Below, in pieces: positions 26,073 through 35,591 of a stretch of DNA of 64,000 nucleotides. Each line of letters starts with the position of its first letter. Within the stretch, counting starts at the first letter, position 1. The translations under genes and the position numbers were made by a program. The notes under the pieces were generated by a model, which was not told the origin of the DNA, did no database searches, and was given only the letters and a program-made list of their open reading frames with translations. Origin of the DNA: Nitrosomonadales bacterium (GTDB lineage Bacteria > Pseudomonadota > Gammaproteobacteria > Burkholderiales > Gallionellaceae); contig JACOUM010000007.1 of the NCBI GenBank assembly GCA_016177795.1, positions 186,001 to 250,000 of the forward strand, in the 5' to 3' direction.

Positions 26073-27341
26073 TTAAGGATACGGTCCCCACACTGGTTCG
26101 CGTGCATCGCCGCTTTGCGTAAACATATGCTGCTTGACACGGCCGTCACTGGAAACGGTCGCAAGTATACCACGACCGCGTCCCTCGCTGGCAAACAGGA
26201 TGAGCTTGCCGTTGGGCGCAAAGCTGGGTTTTTTCTCCCAGCCGCCTTCGGTGAGAAGCGTCATCTGCCCAGTCTGCAAGTCCTGCATGGCGATATAGAA
26301 TCTGCCATTGTTGAGATGGGCGAATACAAAATTCTTGCCGTCCGGGCTGTGTCGCGGTGAAAAATTGGAGCCATCCCCGAACGTCAGGCGCTCCGTCGGT
26401 CCGCCCTTCACCGGCATACGATAAATTTGCGGGCTGCCGCCGCGATCCGAGGTGAACAGCAGATATTCACCGTCCGGCGAAAAATGCGGCTCGGTATCAA
26501 TCGCACCGCTGAAAGTGATGCGCCGGATGTCGCTGCCGTCCGGACGAGCCAAATAAATCTGTGAACTGCCATCGCGCGTCAGCACCAGCGCCATCTGCTT
26601 TCCGTCCGATGACCAGACCGGCGCGCTGTTACTGCCGCGGAAATTGGCCAGCACCCTGCGCTGGTTGCTGTACAGCGATTGCACGTACACCACGGCATGC
26701 CCGGTTTCGAAACTGACATAAGCAAGCTGGCTGCCGTCCGGAGACCACGCGGGCGACATGATCGGATCATTCTGTGCCAGCACGGTCTGTTCGTTATGTC
26801 CGTCGCTATCCGCCACGATCAGGCTGAATTTCTTTTCCTGCCGGTTCACATACGCGATGCGCGTGCTGAACACGCCTTTGTCGCCGGTCAGTTTTTCATA
26901 AATCATGTCCGCGATGCGATGCCCGATGGCGCGTACCTGGATTTCGCTTGCCGACACCGCTTGGGCGATCAGCTCCGTTTGCTTGACCACGTCCAGCAAG
27001 CGAAAGCGCGCCTCGATACGGCCGTTCTGCGCCGCAACCGTGCCGATCGCCAGCGCTTCCGCGCCGCGCACTTCCCAGTCGGGAAAGTTGACTTCGGCGG
27101 GCACATGCGGCGATTTCCCGGTCGGATCAACCAGACGGAACAGCCCGCTGCGCTGTAAATCGCCCGTTACCACTTCGTTGATGGATTGCGCGATTTTCTC
27201 ATCGCCGCCAAACGGTACGATGGATACCGGAATCTGATGCTCGCCCGCACCGATGATTTCGATAGTCAATACCGCACTGGCCATTGATGCCTGCATCAAT
27301 AATAACAACCCAGCCATGCCCTGCAATACTCGCAACATCAT
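26073..27341 (-). CDS. tolB: Tol-Pal system protein TolB
   Basis: Periplasmic beta-propeller protein of the Tol-Pal system. 422 residues with an N-terminal signal peptide (LLLLMQASMASA), the TolB_N domain (VSIVPFGGDEKIAQSINEVV) and WD40-like PD40 repeats (MSPAWSPDGSQLAYVSFETG, APVWSSDGKQMAL, TEPHFSPDGEYLLFTSDRGG, FSPRHSPDGKNFVF). Nine bases after tolA. Two adjacent ATG codons (27341, 27338) are possible starts. Confidence 0.96.
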   Translation of the reverse strand: MMLRVLQGMAGLLLLMQASMASAVLTIEIIGAGEHQIPVSIVPFGGDEKIAQSINEVVTGDLQRSGLFRLVDPTGKSPHVPAEVNFPDWEVRGAEALAIGTVAAQNGRIEARFRLLDVVKQTELIAQAVSASEIQVRAIGHRIADMIYEKLTGDKGVFSTRIAYVNRQEKKFSLIVADSDGHNEQTVLAQNDPIMSPAWSPDGSQLAYVSFETGHAVVYVQSLYSNQRRVLANFRGSNSAPVWSSDGKQMALVLTRDGSSQIYLARPDGSDIRRITFSGAIDTEPHFSPDGEYLLFTSDRGGSPQIYRMPVKGGPTERLTFGDGSNFSPRHSPDGKNFVFAHLNNGRFYIAMQDLQTGQMTLLTEGGWEKKPSFAPNGKLILFASEGRGRGILATVSSDGRVKQHMFTQSGDAREPVWGPYP

Positions 27342-27350
27342 AAATATCTC

Positions 27351-28142
27351 CTACTCAATCGGCCTGAACACAAGCTCTAATTCACGGAATCTGTTGAACA
27401 TCGCCACATCGGTTGGCAGCGGCAACGGCTGCGATTTCAGAATCGCACGTTCCACCGCGCTATCGTACGCCGCATTGCCGCTCGACCTGGTCAGCCTCGC
27501 GCCCAGCACCGTGCCTCCCGGCAGCAGCGTCACCAGAAATTCGGCGCGCGCATCATCCGCCACATCCGGCGGCATGACGATGTTGCGGCGTATCTTGCTG
27601 ACAATCTTGCCGGTGTATTCGTCCACCACGCGCCCGATTGCGGCGGCCTGCTCGGCTTTCTCACGAGCAACCCGTTCGGCTTGTTCAGCCTGTTCGCGCG
27701 CAATCCGTTCCGCTTTTTCGCGCGCCTCCTGCTCCACTTTCTCGCGTGCAACCCGCTCCGCCTTCTCACGCGCAATCCGTTCCGCTTTCTCGCGTGCAAC
27801 CCGTTCCGCTTTCTCGCGTGCGGCCCGCTGCTCTGCAAGGCGGACATCCGGCTTTTCTTTTTCCGGCAATACAATTTCCGGCTTGGCCACTTCTTCCGGT
27901 TGCGTTGGCGGCACGATTTCTTCAATCCTGGGTTCGATCGGAGGCGGTTCAACCGGTGGCGAAGCAACCTCCGCCACTGCATCATCCGGCAGGCTCTGCC
28001 ACAACTCCACGGTCATCGTCGCGGGCGACAGCGCCTGCCAGGTAAAACCGAAATACAGCAGCGCGAAAAATGCACCGTGCACAGCAACGGCTAGAATACC
28101 CGCAGGCAACTGGTAAGGTTCCGGATAAACTGCCGCGTTCAT
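27351..28142 (-). CDS. tolA: Tol-Pal system protein TolA
   Basis: An inner membrane protein reaching across the periplasm. Domain I is a single helix (AGILAVAVHGAFFALLYFGF). Domain II is a long charged helix built from degenerate 7-residue units REKAER(V/I)A, encoded by 21-bp near-repeats around 27640-27830. Domain III (VVDEYTGKIVSKIRRNIVMP, DSAVERAILKSQPLPLP) binds TolB. 263 residues, with a relatively short domain II. ATG 28142 overlaps the tolR stop as ATGA. Confidence 0.95.
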   Translation of the reverse strand: MNAAVYPEPYQLPAGILAVAVHGAFFALLYFGFTWQALSPATMTVELWQSLPDDAVAEVASPPVEPPPIEPRIEEIVPPTQPEEVAKPEIVLPEKEKPDVRLAEQRAAREKAERVAREKAERIAREKAERVAREKVEQEAREKAERIAREQAEQAERVAREKAEQAAAIGRVVDEYTGKIVSKIRRNIVMPPDVADDARAEFLVTLLPGGTVLGARLTRSSGNAAYDSAVERAILKSQPLPLPTDVAMFNRFRELELVFRPIE

Positions 28143-28561
28143 TTCCGGGCTTGCGTCAACAGGCCAACTTTCCTGATTTGTTGCTGTTGCAGCGCATCCA
28201 TCACGTTGATGACTTCCTCGTAACGCACGTTCTTGTCGGCGGAAATCACCACGGTTTGCTCCGCCTGCGCGCCCTGCCTGGTTTTCAGGATCGCGATCAA
28301 CTCGTCGTACGACACCCTGCTTTCCTTGCCGCCTCGCGCGTGGTCGCGCAACGCCAGCGAATTATCTTTTTTGATGATCACCTCCAGCGGCGCGACCGGC
28401 GGCGCCAGCGACTTGCCCACGCTGGGCAAATCAATCTGTCCGGGATTCATCAATGGCGCGGTGACCATAAAAATCACCAGCAGCACCAGCATCACATCGA
28501 TGTAGGGAACGACGTTGATCTCGTTCATCAGGCGGCGCGCGGAACGGCGTTCGGAATTCAT
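28139..28561 (-). CDS. tolR: Tol-Pal system protein TolR
   Basis: An ExbD-family proton-channel partner of TolQ. 140 residues: cytoplasmic start MNSERRSARRLMNEINVVPY, then the single helix IDVMLVLLVIFMVTAPLM with the essential Asp (YIDVMLVLL), and a periplasmic domain. Normally tolR follows tolQ within a few bases; here 156 bp separate them, containing a nested inverted repeat. Confidence 0.96.
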   Translation of the reverse strand: MNSERRSARRLMNEINVVPYIDVMLVLLVIFMVTAPLMNPGQIDLPSVGKSLAPPVAPLEVIIKKDNSLALRDHARGGKESRVSYDELIAILKTRQGAQAEQTVVISADKNVRYEEVINVMDALQQQQIRKVGLLTQARK

Positions 28562-28579
28562 CTTAATTTCCTGATTTGA

Positions 28580-28705
28580 ACCACGAAGAACACGAAGCGC
28601 ACAGAGAAGAGCAGCGTGTTGCCCAAAAAGTGGAGTTGCCTTGCCGATGAACGTCCGCCATCACGCAACTCCACGAATCTTCGTGACCTCCGTGCCCTTC
28701 GTGGT
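28580..28705. repeat. nested inverted repeat with 9-bp units, between tolQ and tolR
   Basis: The left arm ACCACGAAGAACACGAAG (28580-28597) and the right arm ending CCGTGCCCTTCGTGGT (28690-28705) are inverted copies. Each arm has three ~9-bp units of CACGAANNN type. Nested inside, GTGGAGTTGC (28630-28639) pairs perfectly with GCAACTCCAC (28665-28674). The 126-bp element interrupts the tolQR transcript and could fold into a two-tier RNA hairpin. It belongs with the elements at 57836 and 59166. Confidence 0.8.
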
Positions 28706-28717
28706 GAACTGCGTTCT

Positions 28718-29395
28718 TCATGGCTGGCGCTGCAACACATTGGAAAACTCTTCGGTAAAACTCTCGAAACGCGTGGCCAGACGGTTGATATCGTGCGCAT
28801 AGCGGTTATAGGCGACCACCGCCGGAATCGCGGCAAACAGGCCCATCGCGGTCGCCACCAGCGCTTCGGCAATGCCCGGCGCGACATGCGCCAGCGTCGC
28901 CTGCCCGACATTCGCCAAGCCGCGGAACGCATTCATGATACCCCATACCGTACCGAACAACCCCACATACGGGCTAACCGAACCGACCGAAGCGAGGAAC
29001 GCAAGGTGCGCTTCCAGGCGATCCATCTCGCGCTGGTAGGTCGCGCGCATCGCGCGGCGCGTGCCATCCATCACCGCAGCGGCATCCACGCCATGCTGTT
29101 TGCGCAGTTTCACGAACTCGACAAAACCGGCGGCAAAGATGCGCTCCAGTGCGCCCTGGTCGTGCCGCGGACTGCTGATTGCGTGCTTGTATAGCTCATT
29201 CAGATTCTGGTTATGCCAGAACGCCTCTTCAAATTCCTCGGTCAACCTGACTTCGGTGCGAATGGTGAACAGCTTGAGAAAGATATACCACCACGACAAT
29301 AGCGATACCGCCAGCAACAGCCCCATCACCAGTTGCACCAGCACGCTGGCATTGCTGATGAGATGTACGAATGACAAATCCTGCGTTACCTCCAT
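28718..29395 (-). CDS. tolQ: Tol-Pal system protein TolQ
   Basis: The MotA/ExbB-family proton channel subunit powering TolA. 225 residues with three membrane helices (SVLVQLVMGLLLAVSLLSWW; ASVGSVSPYVGLFGTVWGIM; ALVATAMGLFAAIPAVVAYN), the last two carrying the conserved pore Thr residues. Start chosen at 29395 (MEVTQDLS) because AAGGA stands six bases ahead; an ATG at 29410 is also possible. It follows ybgC by 16 bp. Confidence 0.96.
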   Translation of the reverse strand: MEVTQDLSFVHLISNASVLVQLVMGLLLAVSLLSWWYIFLKLFTIRTEVRLTEEFEEAFWHNQNLNELYKHAISSPRHDQGALERIFAAGFVEFVKLRKQHGVDAAAVMDGTRRAMRATYQREMDRLEAHLAFLASVGSVSPYVGLFGTVWGIMNAFRGLANVGQATLAHVAPGIAEALVATAMGLFAAIPAVVAYNRYAHDINRLATRFESFTEEFSNVLQRQP

Positions 29396-29411
29396 TGCAT
29401 TCCTTTCCATT

Positions 29412-29819
29412 TCAAATTTTCCACTGCTTGCGCAACACCTCCGGCACACTGACCGGCTTGAAGTTCTCCACGGAAACGCACACTAGGTGCACCTCCCCCT
29501 CGGTCAGCACTTCATCGCCGCGCCGCACGTTCTGCAGCAGCGTGAGGCGGCTGCGTCCGGTGTCCTTGATCTGCGCCGTGACCTCCAGCAAATCGTCGAG
29601 CAGCGCGGGCTTGAAATAATCCAGCCTGAGCGAACGCACCACGAACACCACGCCGAATTCCCTCATCAACCCGGCATTGCTGTAGCCCAACGTGCGCAGC
29701 CATTCAGTCCGCGCCCGCTCCATAAAGTTCACATAGCTGGCGTGATAGACCACGCCGCCCGCATCGGTATCCTGAAAATACACGCGGATCGGCAGCGAGA
29801 AAGCCTTGTGTTTAGACAT
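29412..29819 (-). CDS. ybgC: tol-pal system-associated acyl-CoA thioesterase YbgC
   Basis: A hot-dog fold thioesterase, usually the first gene of the tol-pal cluster. The catalytic signature [20 protein letters not shown] with its Asp is present near residue 16, and [13 protein letters not shown] follows. 135 residues. ATG 29819 overlaps the ruvB stop by 8 bp; the longer open frame lies inside ruvB. Confidence 0.95.
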   Translation of the reverse strand: MSKHKAFSLPIRVYFQDTDAGGVVYHASYVNFMERARTEWLRTLGYSNAGLMREFGVVFVVRSLRLDYFKPALLDDLLEVTAQIKDTGRSRLTLLQNVRRGDEVLTEGEVHLVCVSVENFKPVSVPEVLRKQWKI

Positions 29820-30867
29820 CCAGCAAATCCCCATTGGCGGCATTGTGCGCCACCGCCAATCCGAAATGACTGTAGGCATTCGCCGTCGCCACCCGCCCAC
29901 GCGTGGTGCGCTGCAGATAGCCCTGCTGGATCAAATATGGCTCCAGCACATCCTCGATGGTGTCGCGCTCCTCGCCGATCGCTGCCGCGAGGTTATCCAC
30001 GCCGACCGGCCCGCCGAGAAACTTTTCTATCACGGTCAGCAACAATTTTCTGTCCATCACATCCAGCCCGCGCGCATCCACATCGAGCATGGTCAACGCG
30101 GCATCCGCCACTTCATGCGTCGCGTTACCGCCCGCCTTCACGTCGGCGAAGTCGCGCACGCGGCGCAGCAGGCGGTTGGCGATGCGCGGTGTGCCGCGCG
30201 AACGGTTGGCGATCTCCAGCGCGCCTTCGTTCGACAGACTCATCTCCAGCAGCCCCGCCGAGCGCATCACGATGCGCTGCAACTCCTGCGGCGTGTAAAA
30301 CTCCAGCCGCGCGACGATACCGAAGCGGTCGCGCAGCGGATTGGTCAGCATGCCGGCGCGCGTGGTTGCGCCGACCAGCGTGAACGGCGGCAAATCGAGT
30401 TTCACCGAGCGCGCCGCCGGGCCTTCGCCGATCATGATGTCGATCTGGTAGTCCTCCAGCGCGGGATAGAGGATTTCTTCCACCACCGGCGATAGACGAT
30501 GGATTTCGTCGATGAACAGCACATCGTGCGGCTCGAGATTGGTCAGCAGCGCGGCGAGGTCACCGGCGCGCTCCAGCACCGGCCCGGAAGTGTGGCGCAA
30601 GTTGACGCCCATCTCGCGCGCAATGATCTGCGCCAGCGTGGTCTTGCCCAGGCCCGGCGGGCCAAACAGCAGCACATGGTCGAGCGGCTCGTTGCGTTGT
30701 TTTGCCGCCTGGATGAATATCTCCAGTTGCCCGCGTATCTTCTCCTGCCCGACGTATTCGTCCAGCAGTTTCGGGCGCAACGCGCGCTCCAGCACCTCCT
30801 CCTGCGCGGAAGCCGGGGCAGCGGAAATCAGTCGCGGTGCTGCGGAAAGGTCGTCGTTGTGGATCAT
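29812..30867 (-). CDS. ruvB: Holliday junction branch migration helicase RuvB
   Basis: Hexameric AAA+ motor of RuvAB. 351 residues: Walker [17 protein letters not shown], Walker [12 protein letters not shown], sensor [17 protein letters not shown], and the C-terminal winged helix ending [18 protein letters not shown]. Its start overlaps the ruvA stop as ATGA. Cotranscribed with ruvA and probably into ybgC-tol. Confidence 0.97.
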   Translation of the reverse strand: MIHNDDLSAAPRLISAAPASAQEEVLERALRPKLLDEYVGQEKIRGQLEIFIQAAKQRNEPLDHVLLFGPPGLGKTTLAQIIAREMGVNLRHTSGPVLERAGDLAALLTNLEPHDVLFIDEIHRLSPVVEEILYPALEDYQIDIMIGEGPAARSVKLDLPPFTLVGATTRAGMLTNPLRDRFGIVARLEFYTPQELQRIVMRSAGLLEMSLSNEGALEIANRSRGTPRIANRLLRRVRDFADVKAGGNATHEVADAALTMLDVDARGLDVMDRKLLLTVIEKFLGGPVGVDNLAAAIGEERDTIEDVLEPYLIQQGYLQRTTRGRVATANAYSHFGLAVAHNAANGDLLDV

Positions 30868-31445
30868 GTTTTAGAGAGCAGTCTCAATGCCTGACGGATG
30901 CCGTCGGAAACATCGGTATCCTTGGCCAATTGCCTGACTGCCCAGTCTGCCTCTTTTTCATTGTAGCCCAGCGCCAGCAGCGCATTGATGATGTCGCTGC
31001 CGGAGGATACGGTTGCTGCGTCCTGGGTCGCGCTCGCGCCTCCCGCGGCAAACTTGCCCTGCAATTCCAGCAGCAGGCGCTCGGCGGTCTTCTTGCCCAC
31101 GCCGGGGATTTTGGTGAGCCGCCCGCTTTCCCTGCGCGCCACCGCATCGGCAAGATCGGCGAGGCTCAGGCCGGACAGCACCGACAGCGCCAGCCTCGGT
31201 CCCACGCCGCTGATTTTGAGCAACTGGCGGAACACCGCACGCTCATCCGGCGAACCGAAACCGAACAGCAGGTGCGCATCCTCGCGCACGATCAGCTGCG
31301 TGTGCAACACTACCCTTTCATGCAGCACCGGCAGGTTATAGAAGGTGCTCATCGGCACGTCCAGTTCATAGGCCACGCCTTGCACATCCAGCAAAATCTG
31401 CGGCGGATTTTTCTCCAGCAGTACGCCCGTTAACCGACCAATCAC
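30864..31445 (-). CDS. ruvA: Holliday junction branch migration complex subunit RuvA
   Basis: Tetrameric junction-binding partner of RuvB. 193 residues: N-terminal OB fold ([20 protein letters not shown]), helix-hairpin-helix motifs ([39 protein letters not shown]) and C-terminal RuvB-binding domain ([20 protein letters not shown]). The initiation codon is GTG (31445), with GAGGTGAT upstream. ruvC is not next to it: the upstream neighbour is divergent dusB. Confidence 0.96.
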   Translation of the reverse strand: MIGRLTGVLLEKNPPQILLDVQGVAYELDVPMSTFYNLPVLHERVVLHTQLIVREDAHLLFGFGSPDERAVFRQLLKISGVGPRLALSVLSGLSLADLADAVARRESGRLTKIPGVGKKTAERLLLELQGKFAAGGASATQDAATVSSGSDIINALLALGYNEKEADWAVRQLAKDTDVSDGIRQALRLLSKT

Positions 31446-31469
31446 TCCATCACCTCGTCACAGAATCCG

Positions 31470-31490
31470 GCATGCCGCAAAACGGCATGC
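31470..31490. other. hairpin in the ruvA-dusB divergent intergenic region
   Basis: GCATGCCG (31470-31477), loop CAAAA, CGGCATGC (31483-31490): a perfect 8-bp stem in the 161-bp divergent promoter region. No T-run follows on either strand, so it looks more like an operator or 5' leader hairpin of ruvA than a terminator. Confidence 0.4.
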
Positions 31491-31606
31491 GGACAACGAT
31501 ACCAGATTTCAGGGGCAAAAAAGCCGCCCGAGGATAAAATTCCGCGCAGTATTTCCCCGGCGCTTGTCTGTTGTTTTATAATCCGTGCCCCTCGCAGAAA
31601 ATTATC

Positions 31607-32614
31607 ATGCGCATCGGCCCCTACAAACTCAGAAATAATCTTATCGTCGCCCCGATGGCCGGGGTGACCGATCGCCCTTTCCGCCAGCTGTGCAAACGCA
31701 TGGGCGCGAGCATGGCGGTAAGCGAGATGGTGGCGTCCAATTCACTGCTATACGGTTCGGAAAAAACCAGACGGCGCGCCAACCACGAGGGTGAAACCGA
31801 TCCCATCTCGGTGCAGATCGTCGGTGCCGATCCCGGAATGCTGGCGCGGGCAGCGCGGCACAATGTCGATCACGGCGCGCAGATCATCGATATCAACATG
31901 GGTTGTCCGGCGAAGAAAATTTGCAACGTGATGGCGGGCTCCGCCCTGTTGCAGAACGAAAAGCTGGTGGCGGAAATCATCGAAGCGGTGGTCGGCGCGG
32001 TGGACGTGCCGGTCACGCTGAAAATCCGCACCGGCTGGGACAAGACCAGCCGCAATGCCGTGCGCATTGCGCGGATCGCCGAAGCGGCAGGCATCCAGGC
32101 GCTGGCGATCCACGGACGCACCCGCGCCTGCGCCTACACCGGCGAAGCGGAATACGACACCATCGCGGCGGTGAAGGCCAGTGTCTCCATCCCGGTCGTC
32201 GCCAATGGCGATATCACCACGCCGGAGAAAGCGCGCTTCGTATTGCAGCATACCGGCGCGGATGCGTTAATGATTGGCCGCGCGGCGCAGGGGCGCCCGT
32301 GGCTGTTCCGCGAGATCGAACATTTCCTGAACACCGGCGAACACCAGCCCGCACCGGAAACCGCCGAAATCCGCCGGGTACTGGCCGGACACGTTGAGGA
32401 ACTGTACAACTTCTACGGCGAACACACCGGGCTGCGCGTGGCGCGCAAACATATCTCCTGGTACACCAAAGGACTGGCCGGCTCGGCACAGTTCCGTTAT
32501 CAGATGAATCAGCTGGAAAGCACTGCCGGACAGATGGCGGCAGTGGACGATTTTTTTGAACAACAAGCGCAGCACGGAGCACGACTGCATTACATCGAAA
32601 GGCTGGCAGCATGA
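31607..32614 (+). CDS. dusB: tRNA-dihydrouridine synthase DusB
   Basis: An FMN enzyme reducing uridine in the tRNA D-loop. 335 residues; VAPMAGVTDRPFRQLCKRMG, VQIVGADPGMLARAARHN, INMGCPAKKICN (active Cys), IHGRTRACAYTGEAEYDTIA, PVVANGDITTPEKA and ADALMIGRAAQGRPW are the family blocks. A -10 element TATAAT lies at 31577-31582. ATG 31607 is preferred over an in-frame ATG at 31571 upstream of it. It overlaps fis by ATGA, the classic dusB-fis operon. Confidence 0.96.
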   Translation: MRIGPYKLRNNLIVAPMAGVTDRPFRQLCKRMGASMAVSEMVASNSLLYGSEKTRRRANHEGETDPISVQIVGADPGMLARAARHNVDHGAQIIDINMGCPAKKICNVMAGSALLQNEKLVAEIIEAVVGAVDVPVTLKIRTGWDKTSRNAVRIARIAEAAGIQALAIHGRTRACAYTGEAEYDTIAAVKASVSIPVVANGDITTPEKARFVLQHTGADALMIGRAAQGRPWLFREIEHFLNTGEHQPAPETAEIRRVLAGHVEELYNFYGEHTGLRVARKHISWYTKGLAGSAQFRYQMNQLESTAGQMAAVDDFFEQQAQHGARLHYIERLAA

Positions 32615-32862
32615 GCGATTGTCTGGTGAACGAGAATGACATGGCGCGCCACGTGCGCAAAACACTCAAAGAGTATTTCCGGGATCTCGACGGCGAGAAA
32701 CCCTGTTGCGGCATGTACGACATGGTAATGGACTGCGTCGAGAAACCGCTGCTGGAAATGGTGCTGGGACATGTCGGCGGCAACCAGACGCACGCGGCAG
32801 AAATGCTCGGCATCAACCGCAACACCCTGCGCAAGAAGATGCAGCAACACGGCATCGCCTAG
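32611..32862 (+). CDS. fis: DNA-binding protein Fis
   Basis: A nucleoid-associated and recombination-stimulating protein. 83 residues with the C-terminal helix-turn-helix [20 protein letters not shown] and the preceding dimer helices (LYD-like [20 protein letters not shown]). It is slightly shorter at the N-terminus than enteric Fis, as in other betaproteobacteria. Overlaps dusB by 4 bp. Confidence 0.95.
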   Translation: MSDCLVNENDMARHVRKTLKEYFRDLDGEKPCCGMYDMVMDCVEKPLLEMVLGHVGGNQTHAAEMLGINRNTLRKKMQQHGIA

Positions 32863-32885
32863 ATTTTATTCAGCCTGGAACCATC

Positions 32886-34451
32886 ATGACTGCCATCACA
32901 CAAGCGCTCATCAGCGTGTCGGACAAATCCGGCGTCCTCGAATTCGCCCAGGGCCTGCAACAGCTCGGCGTGAAGATACTCTCCACCGGCGGCACCGCCA
33001 GACTACTCGCCGACAATGGTGTGCCCTGCACCGAAGTGGCCGACTACACCGGCTTCCCGGAAATGCTCGACGGCCGCGTCAAAACGCTGCAACCGAAAGT
33101 TCACGCCGGCATTCTGGCGCGGCGCGATCTGCCGGAACACGTTGCCACACTCAAGAAACACGACATCCCGACCATCGATCTGGTGGTGGTGAACCTGTAT
33201 CCGTTTGCGGCGACGGTGGCGAAGCCCGGCTGCTCACTGGAAGACGCCATCGAAAATATCGACATCGGCGGGCCCACCATGGTGCGCGCGGCGGCGAAGA
33301 ACCACCATCACGTCGCCATCGTTACCGACCCGGCCGATTACGCCGATGTGCTGGCCGAGATGCAGACCAACGCCGGCGCGGTTTCCGGCGCGACGCGCTT
33401 TGACCTGGCGAAAAAAGCCTTTTCGCACACTGCCGCCTACGATTCCGCCATCAGCAACTATCTCACCGCGATCGGCAGCGACGGCACCAAAAGCGCCTTC
33501 CCCGCGCAGATCAATTTCAACTTCGCCAAGGTGCAGGACATGCGCTATGGCGAGAATCCGCACCAGAGCGCCGCGTTCTACCGCGACCTGAATCCGGTGG
33601 CGGGCGGCATCGCCGATTACACGCAACTGCAAGGCAAGGAGCTGTCCTACAACAACATCGGCGACGCCGATGCGGCGTGGGAATGCGTGAAAACCTTCGA
33701 GCAACCCGCCTGTGTCATCGTCAAGCACGCCAACCCGTGCGGCGTGGCAATCGCCGACAACGCGCTCAATGCCTACAAACTCGCGTACGCCACCGACACC
33801 ACTTCCGCGTTCGGCGGCATTATCGCCTTCAACCGTGAACTGGACGCCGAAACCGCGTCGCAGATCACCGCCAACCAGTTCGTCGAAGTCATCATCGCGC
33901 CGAGCGCCACCGAAGCCGCATTGAAAGTCACCGCCGCGAAACAGAACGTGCGCGTGCTCAGCGTACCGTTGTCCAATGCGCATAACCAGTTCGACTTCAA
34001 GCGCGTCAGCGGCGGGCTGCTGGTGCAATCGCCGGATGCGCTCAACGTGCAGGCCGCGCAACTCAAGATAGCCACCAAGGCGCAGCCGACGCATGAACAG
34101 CTGCAGGACCTGCTGTTCGCCTGGCGCGTGGCGAAATATGTAAAGTCGAATGCCATCGTGTTCTGCAAGGGCGGGCAAACCCTCGGCGTCGGCGCCGGCC
34201 AGATGAGCCGCGTGGACAGCACGCGCATCGCCTCGATCAAGGCACAGAATGCAGGTTTAACTCTGGCGGGTTCGGTGGTCGCATCCGACGCCTTCTTCCC
34301 GTTCCGCGACGGCGTGGATGTGCTGGCGCAGGCCGGCGCGAAAGCGGTGATCCAGCCCGGCGGCTCGATGCGTGACGATGAAGTGATCGCGGCGGCCGAC
34401 GAGCATGGACTGGCAATGGTGTTTACCGGCTATCGGCATTTCAGGCACTAA
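32886..34451 (+). CDS. purH: bifunctional AICAR formyltransferase/IMP cyclohydrolase
   Basis: Catalyses the last two steps of IMP synthesis. 521 residues: N-terminal MGS-like cyclohydrolase domain ([48 protein letters not shown]) and C-terminal transformylase ([26 protein letters not shown] with the catalytic Lys-His, [20 protein letters not shown]). ATG 32886, 23 bp after fis. A G-rich tandem repeat begins four bases after the stop codon. Confidence 0.97.
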   Translation: MTAITQALISVSDKSGVLEFAQGLQQLGVKILSTGGTARLLADNGVPCTEVADYTGFPEMLDGRVKTLQPKVHAGILARRDLPEHVATLKKHDIPTIDLVVVNLYPFAATVAKPGCSLEDAIENIDIGGPTMVRAAAKNHHHVAIVTDPADYADVLAEMQTNAGAVSGATRFDLAKKAFSHTAAYDSAISNYLTAIGSDGTKSAFPAQINFNFAKVQDMRYGENPHQSAAFYRDLNPVAGGIADYTQLQGKELSYNNIGDADAAWECVKTFEQPACVIVKHANPCGVAIADNALNAYKLAYATDTTSAFGGIIAFNRELDAETASQITANQFVEVIIAPSATEAALKVTAAKQNVRVLSVPLSNAHNQFDFKRVSGGLLVQSPDALNVQAAQLKIATKAQPTHEQLQDLLFAWRVAKYVKSNAIVFCKGGQTLGVGAGQMSRVDSTRIASIKAQNAGLTLAGSVVASDAFFPFRDGVDVLAQAGAKAVIQPGGSMRDDEVIAAADEHGLAMVFTGYRHFRH

Positions 34452-34455
34452 AAAC

Positions 34456-34542
34456 GGGGAGTGGGGAGTGGGGAGTGGGGAGTGGGGAGTGGGGAGTGGG
34501 GAGTGGGGAGTGGGGAGTGGGGAGTGGGGAGTGGGGAGTGGG
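34456..34542 (+). repeat. heptanucleotide tandem repeat (GGGGAGT), about 12.4 copies
   Basis: An uninterrupted array of GGGGAGT units lies between the purH stop (34451) and the end of convergent ctaA (34563). Each unit supplies a G4 run, so the plus strand and the purH mRNA 3' end could form stacked G-quadruplexes. The array is a likely length-variable locus. The open frame it creates (repeated GSGEWGV) is not a gene. Confidence 0.97.
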
Positions 34543-34562
34543 AAAAACCGAGTTATTTTACG

Positions 34563-35516
34563 CTACCCTCCCTTCTTCCTCTGAAGCCTGAATCCCAGAA
34601 CCACCAGCGCAATCAGCAGCAGCATCGCCACCGCGTTATGCAGCACCGCGACCAGCAGCGGCAGGCCGAGCAGCACATTGGCAATGCCCAATAGCGCCTC
34701 AAGCACAACCAGCCCCAGCATGACCTTGCCGAGGTTGCGCAAACCTTTCACCGCCATGACCCGGAAAGACAACCAAACCAGGCAAGCAACGGCAAGCAGC
34801 GCGCCGACCCGGTGCATCCAGTGTATTGCCGTCAGTTTTTCCGGGGAAAGCGGCAGACCGGCATCGTTCGGACTGGATGAGAAATCCATCGGCGGCAGCA
34901 GTGCGCCCCGGCAAAGCGGGAAATCCGTGCAGGCCAGCGCGGCAAAATTGGCGCTTACCCAGCCGCCCTGCATGATCTGGGCCATAAGCAGCGCAATGCC
35001 AAGCCACCAGAGACTGCGCAATTTCTGCGCCGCGTCTGCATCAACCACAGCCGCCGGCGCCATCTGGCGCAACGCGATCCACGTCAGCAGCAGCAGCATG
35101 ACCATCCCGCTGGCGAGATGCACCGAGACCGTCACCGGGCGCGGCAGATGCCCGAAAGCCCACACGCCGAACGCCGCCAGAAAAATCATCAACCCCAGCA
35201 GCAGGGTCGGCAACAGGGGCGATTGCCGCAGCTCCCTGCGCTTTTTCCACGCGACTCCGCACACGGCGATGGCCAGCAGGCCGAGCAGTTGCACCAGCTG
35301 GCCATGCAGTTTCCACTGCCACGAGTCATGCCCGCGCGCCGCACCGGATCTTGCCGCATGCGCCTGCGGCGGCTGCCTTTCCTTCAGCGCATTTTCCTCG
35401 TAGCAGGCGGGCCAGTTGGCGCAACCCAGGCCGGCATCGGCAAGGCGCGCATAGGCGCTCAGCACCACCGCGCAAAAAGCCAGAACACAGGTAACCAGAA
35501 CAAGCTTGAAATACAT
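34563..35516 (-). CDS. ctaA: heme A synthase, COX15/CtaA family
   Basis: Oxidises the C8 methyl of heme O to make heme A for aa3-type cytochrome oxidases. ~317 residues with eight hydrophobic helices and four His positions in membrane segments (KLHGQLVQLLG, VSVHLASGMVMLL, IHWMHRVGALLAVACLVWL, VLHNAVAMLLL). The Cys pairs GLGCANWPACYEE and ACTDFPLCRG are the conserved extracytoplasmic cysteines. ATG 35516 is chosen; the frame continues to a TTG at 35531. No oxidase subunit genes are adjacent. Confidence 0.9.
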   Translation of the reverse strand: MYFKLVLVTCVLAFCAVVLSAYARLADAGLGCANWPACYEENALKERQPPQAHAARSGAARGHDSWQWKLHGQLVQLLGLLAIAVCGVAWKKRRELRQSPLLPTLLLGLMIFLAAFGVWAFGHLPRPVTVSVHLASGMVMLLLLTWIALRQMAPAAVVDADAAQKLRSLWWLGIALLMAQIMQGGWVSANFAALACTDFPLCRGALLPPMDFSSSPNDAGLPLSPEKLTAIHWMHRVGALLAVACLVWLSFRVMAVKGLRNLGKVMLGLVVLEALLGIANVLLGLPLLVAVLHNAVAMLLLIALVVLGFRLQRKKGG

Positions 35517-35591
35517 CAGTCGGCACCGCAATCAATGAACGCGTAATTGTATGCGATCACGGCAGGCGGGGCGCATTGCGTTGCATGAAAT

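Noticed and set aside
34461-34694. Open frame with repeated GSGEWGV peptide
   Set aside because: It arises from the 7-bp tandem repeat, which is not a multiple of three per unit, and continues into the antisense of ctaA.
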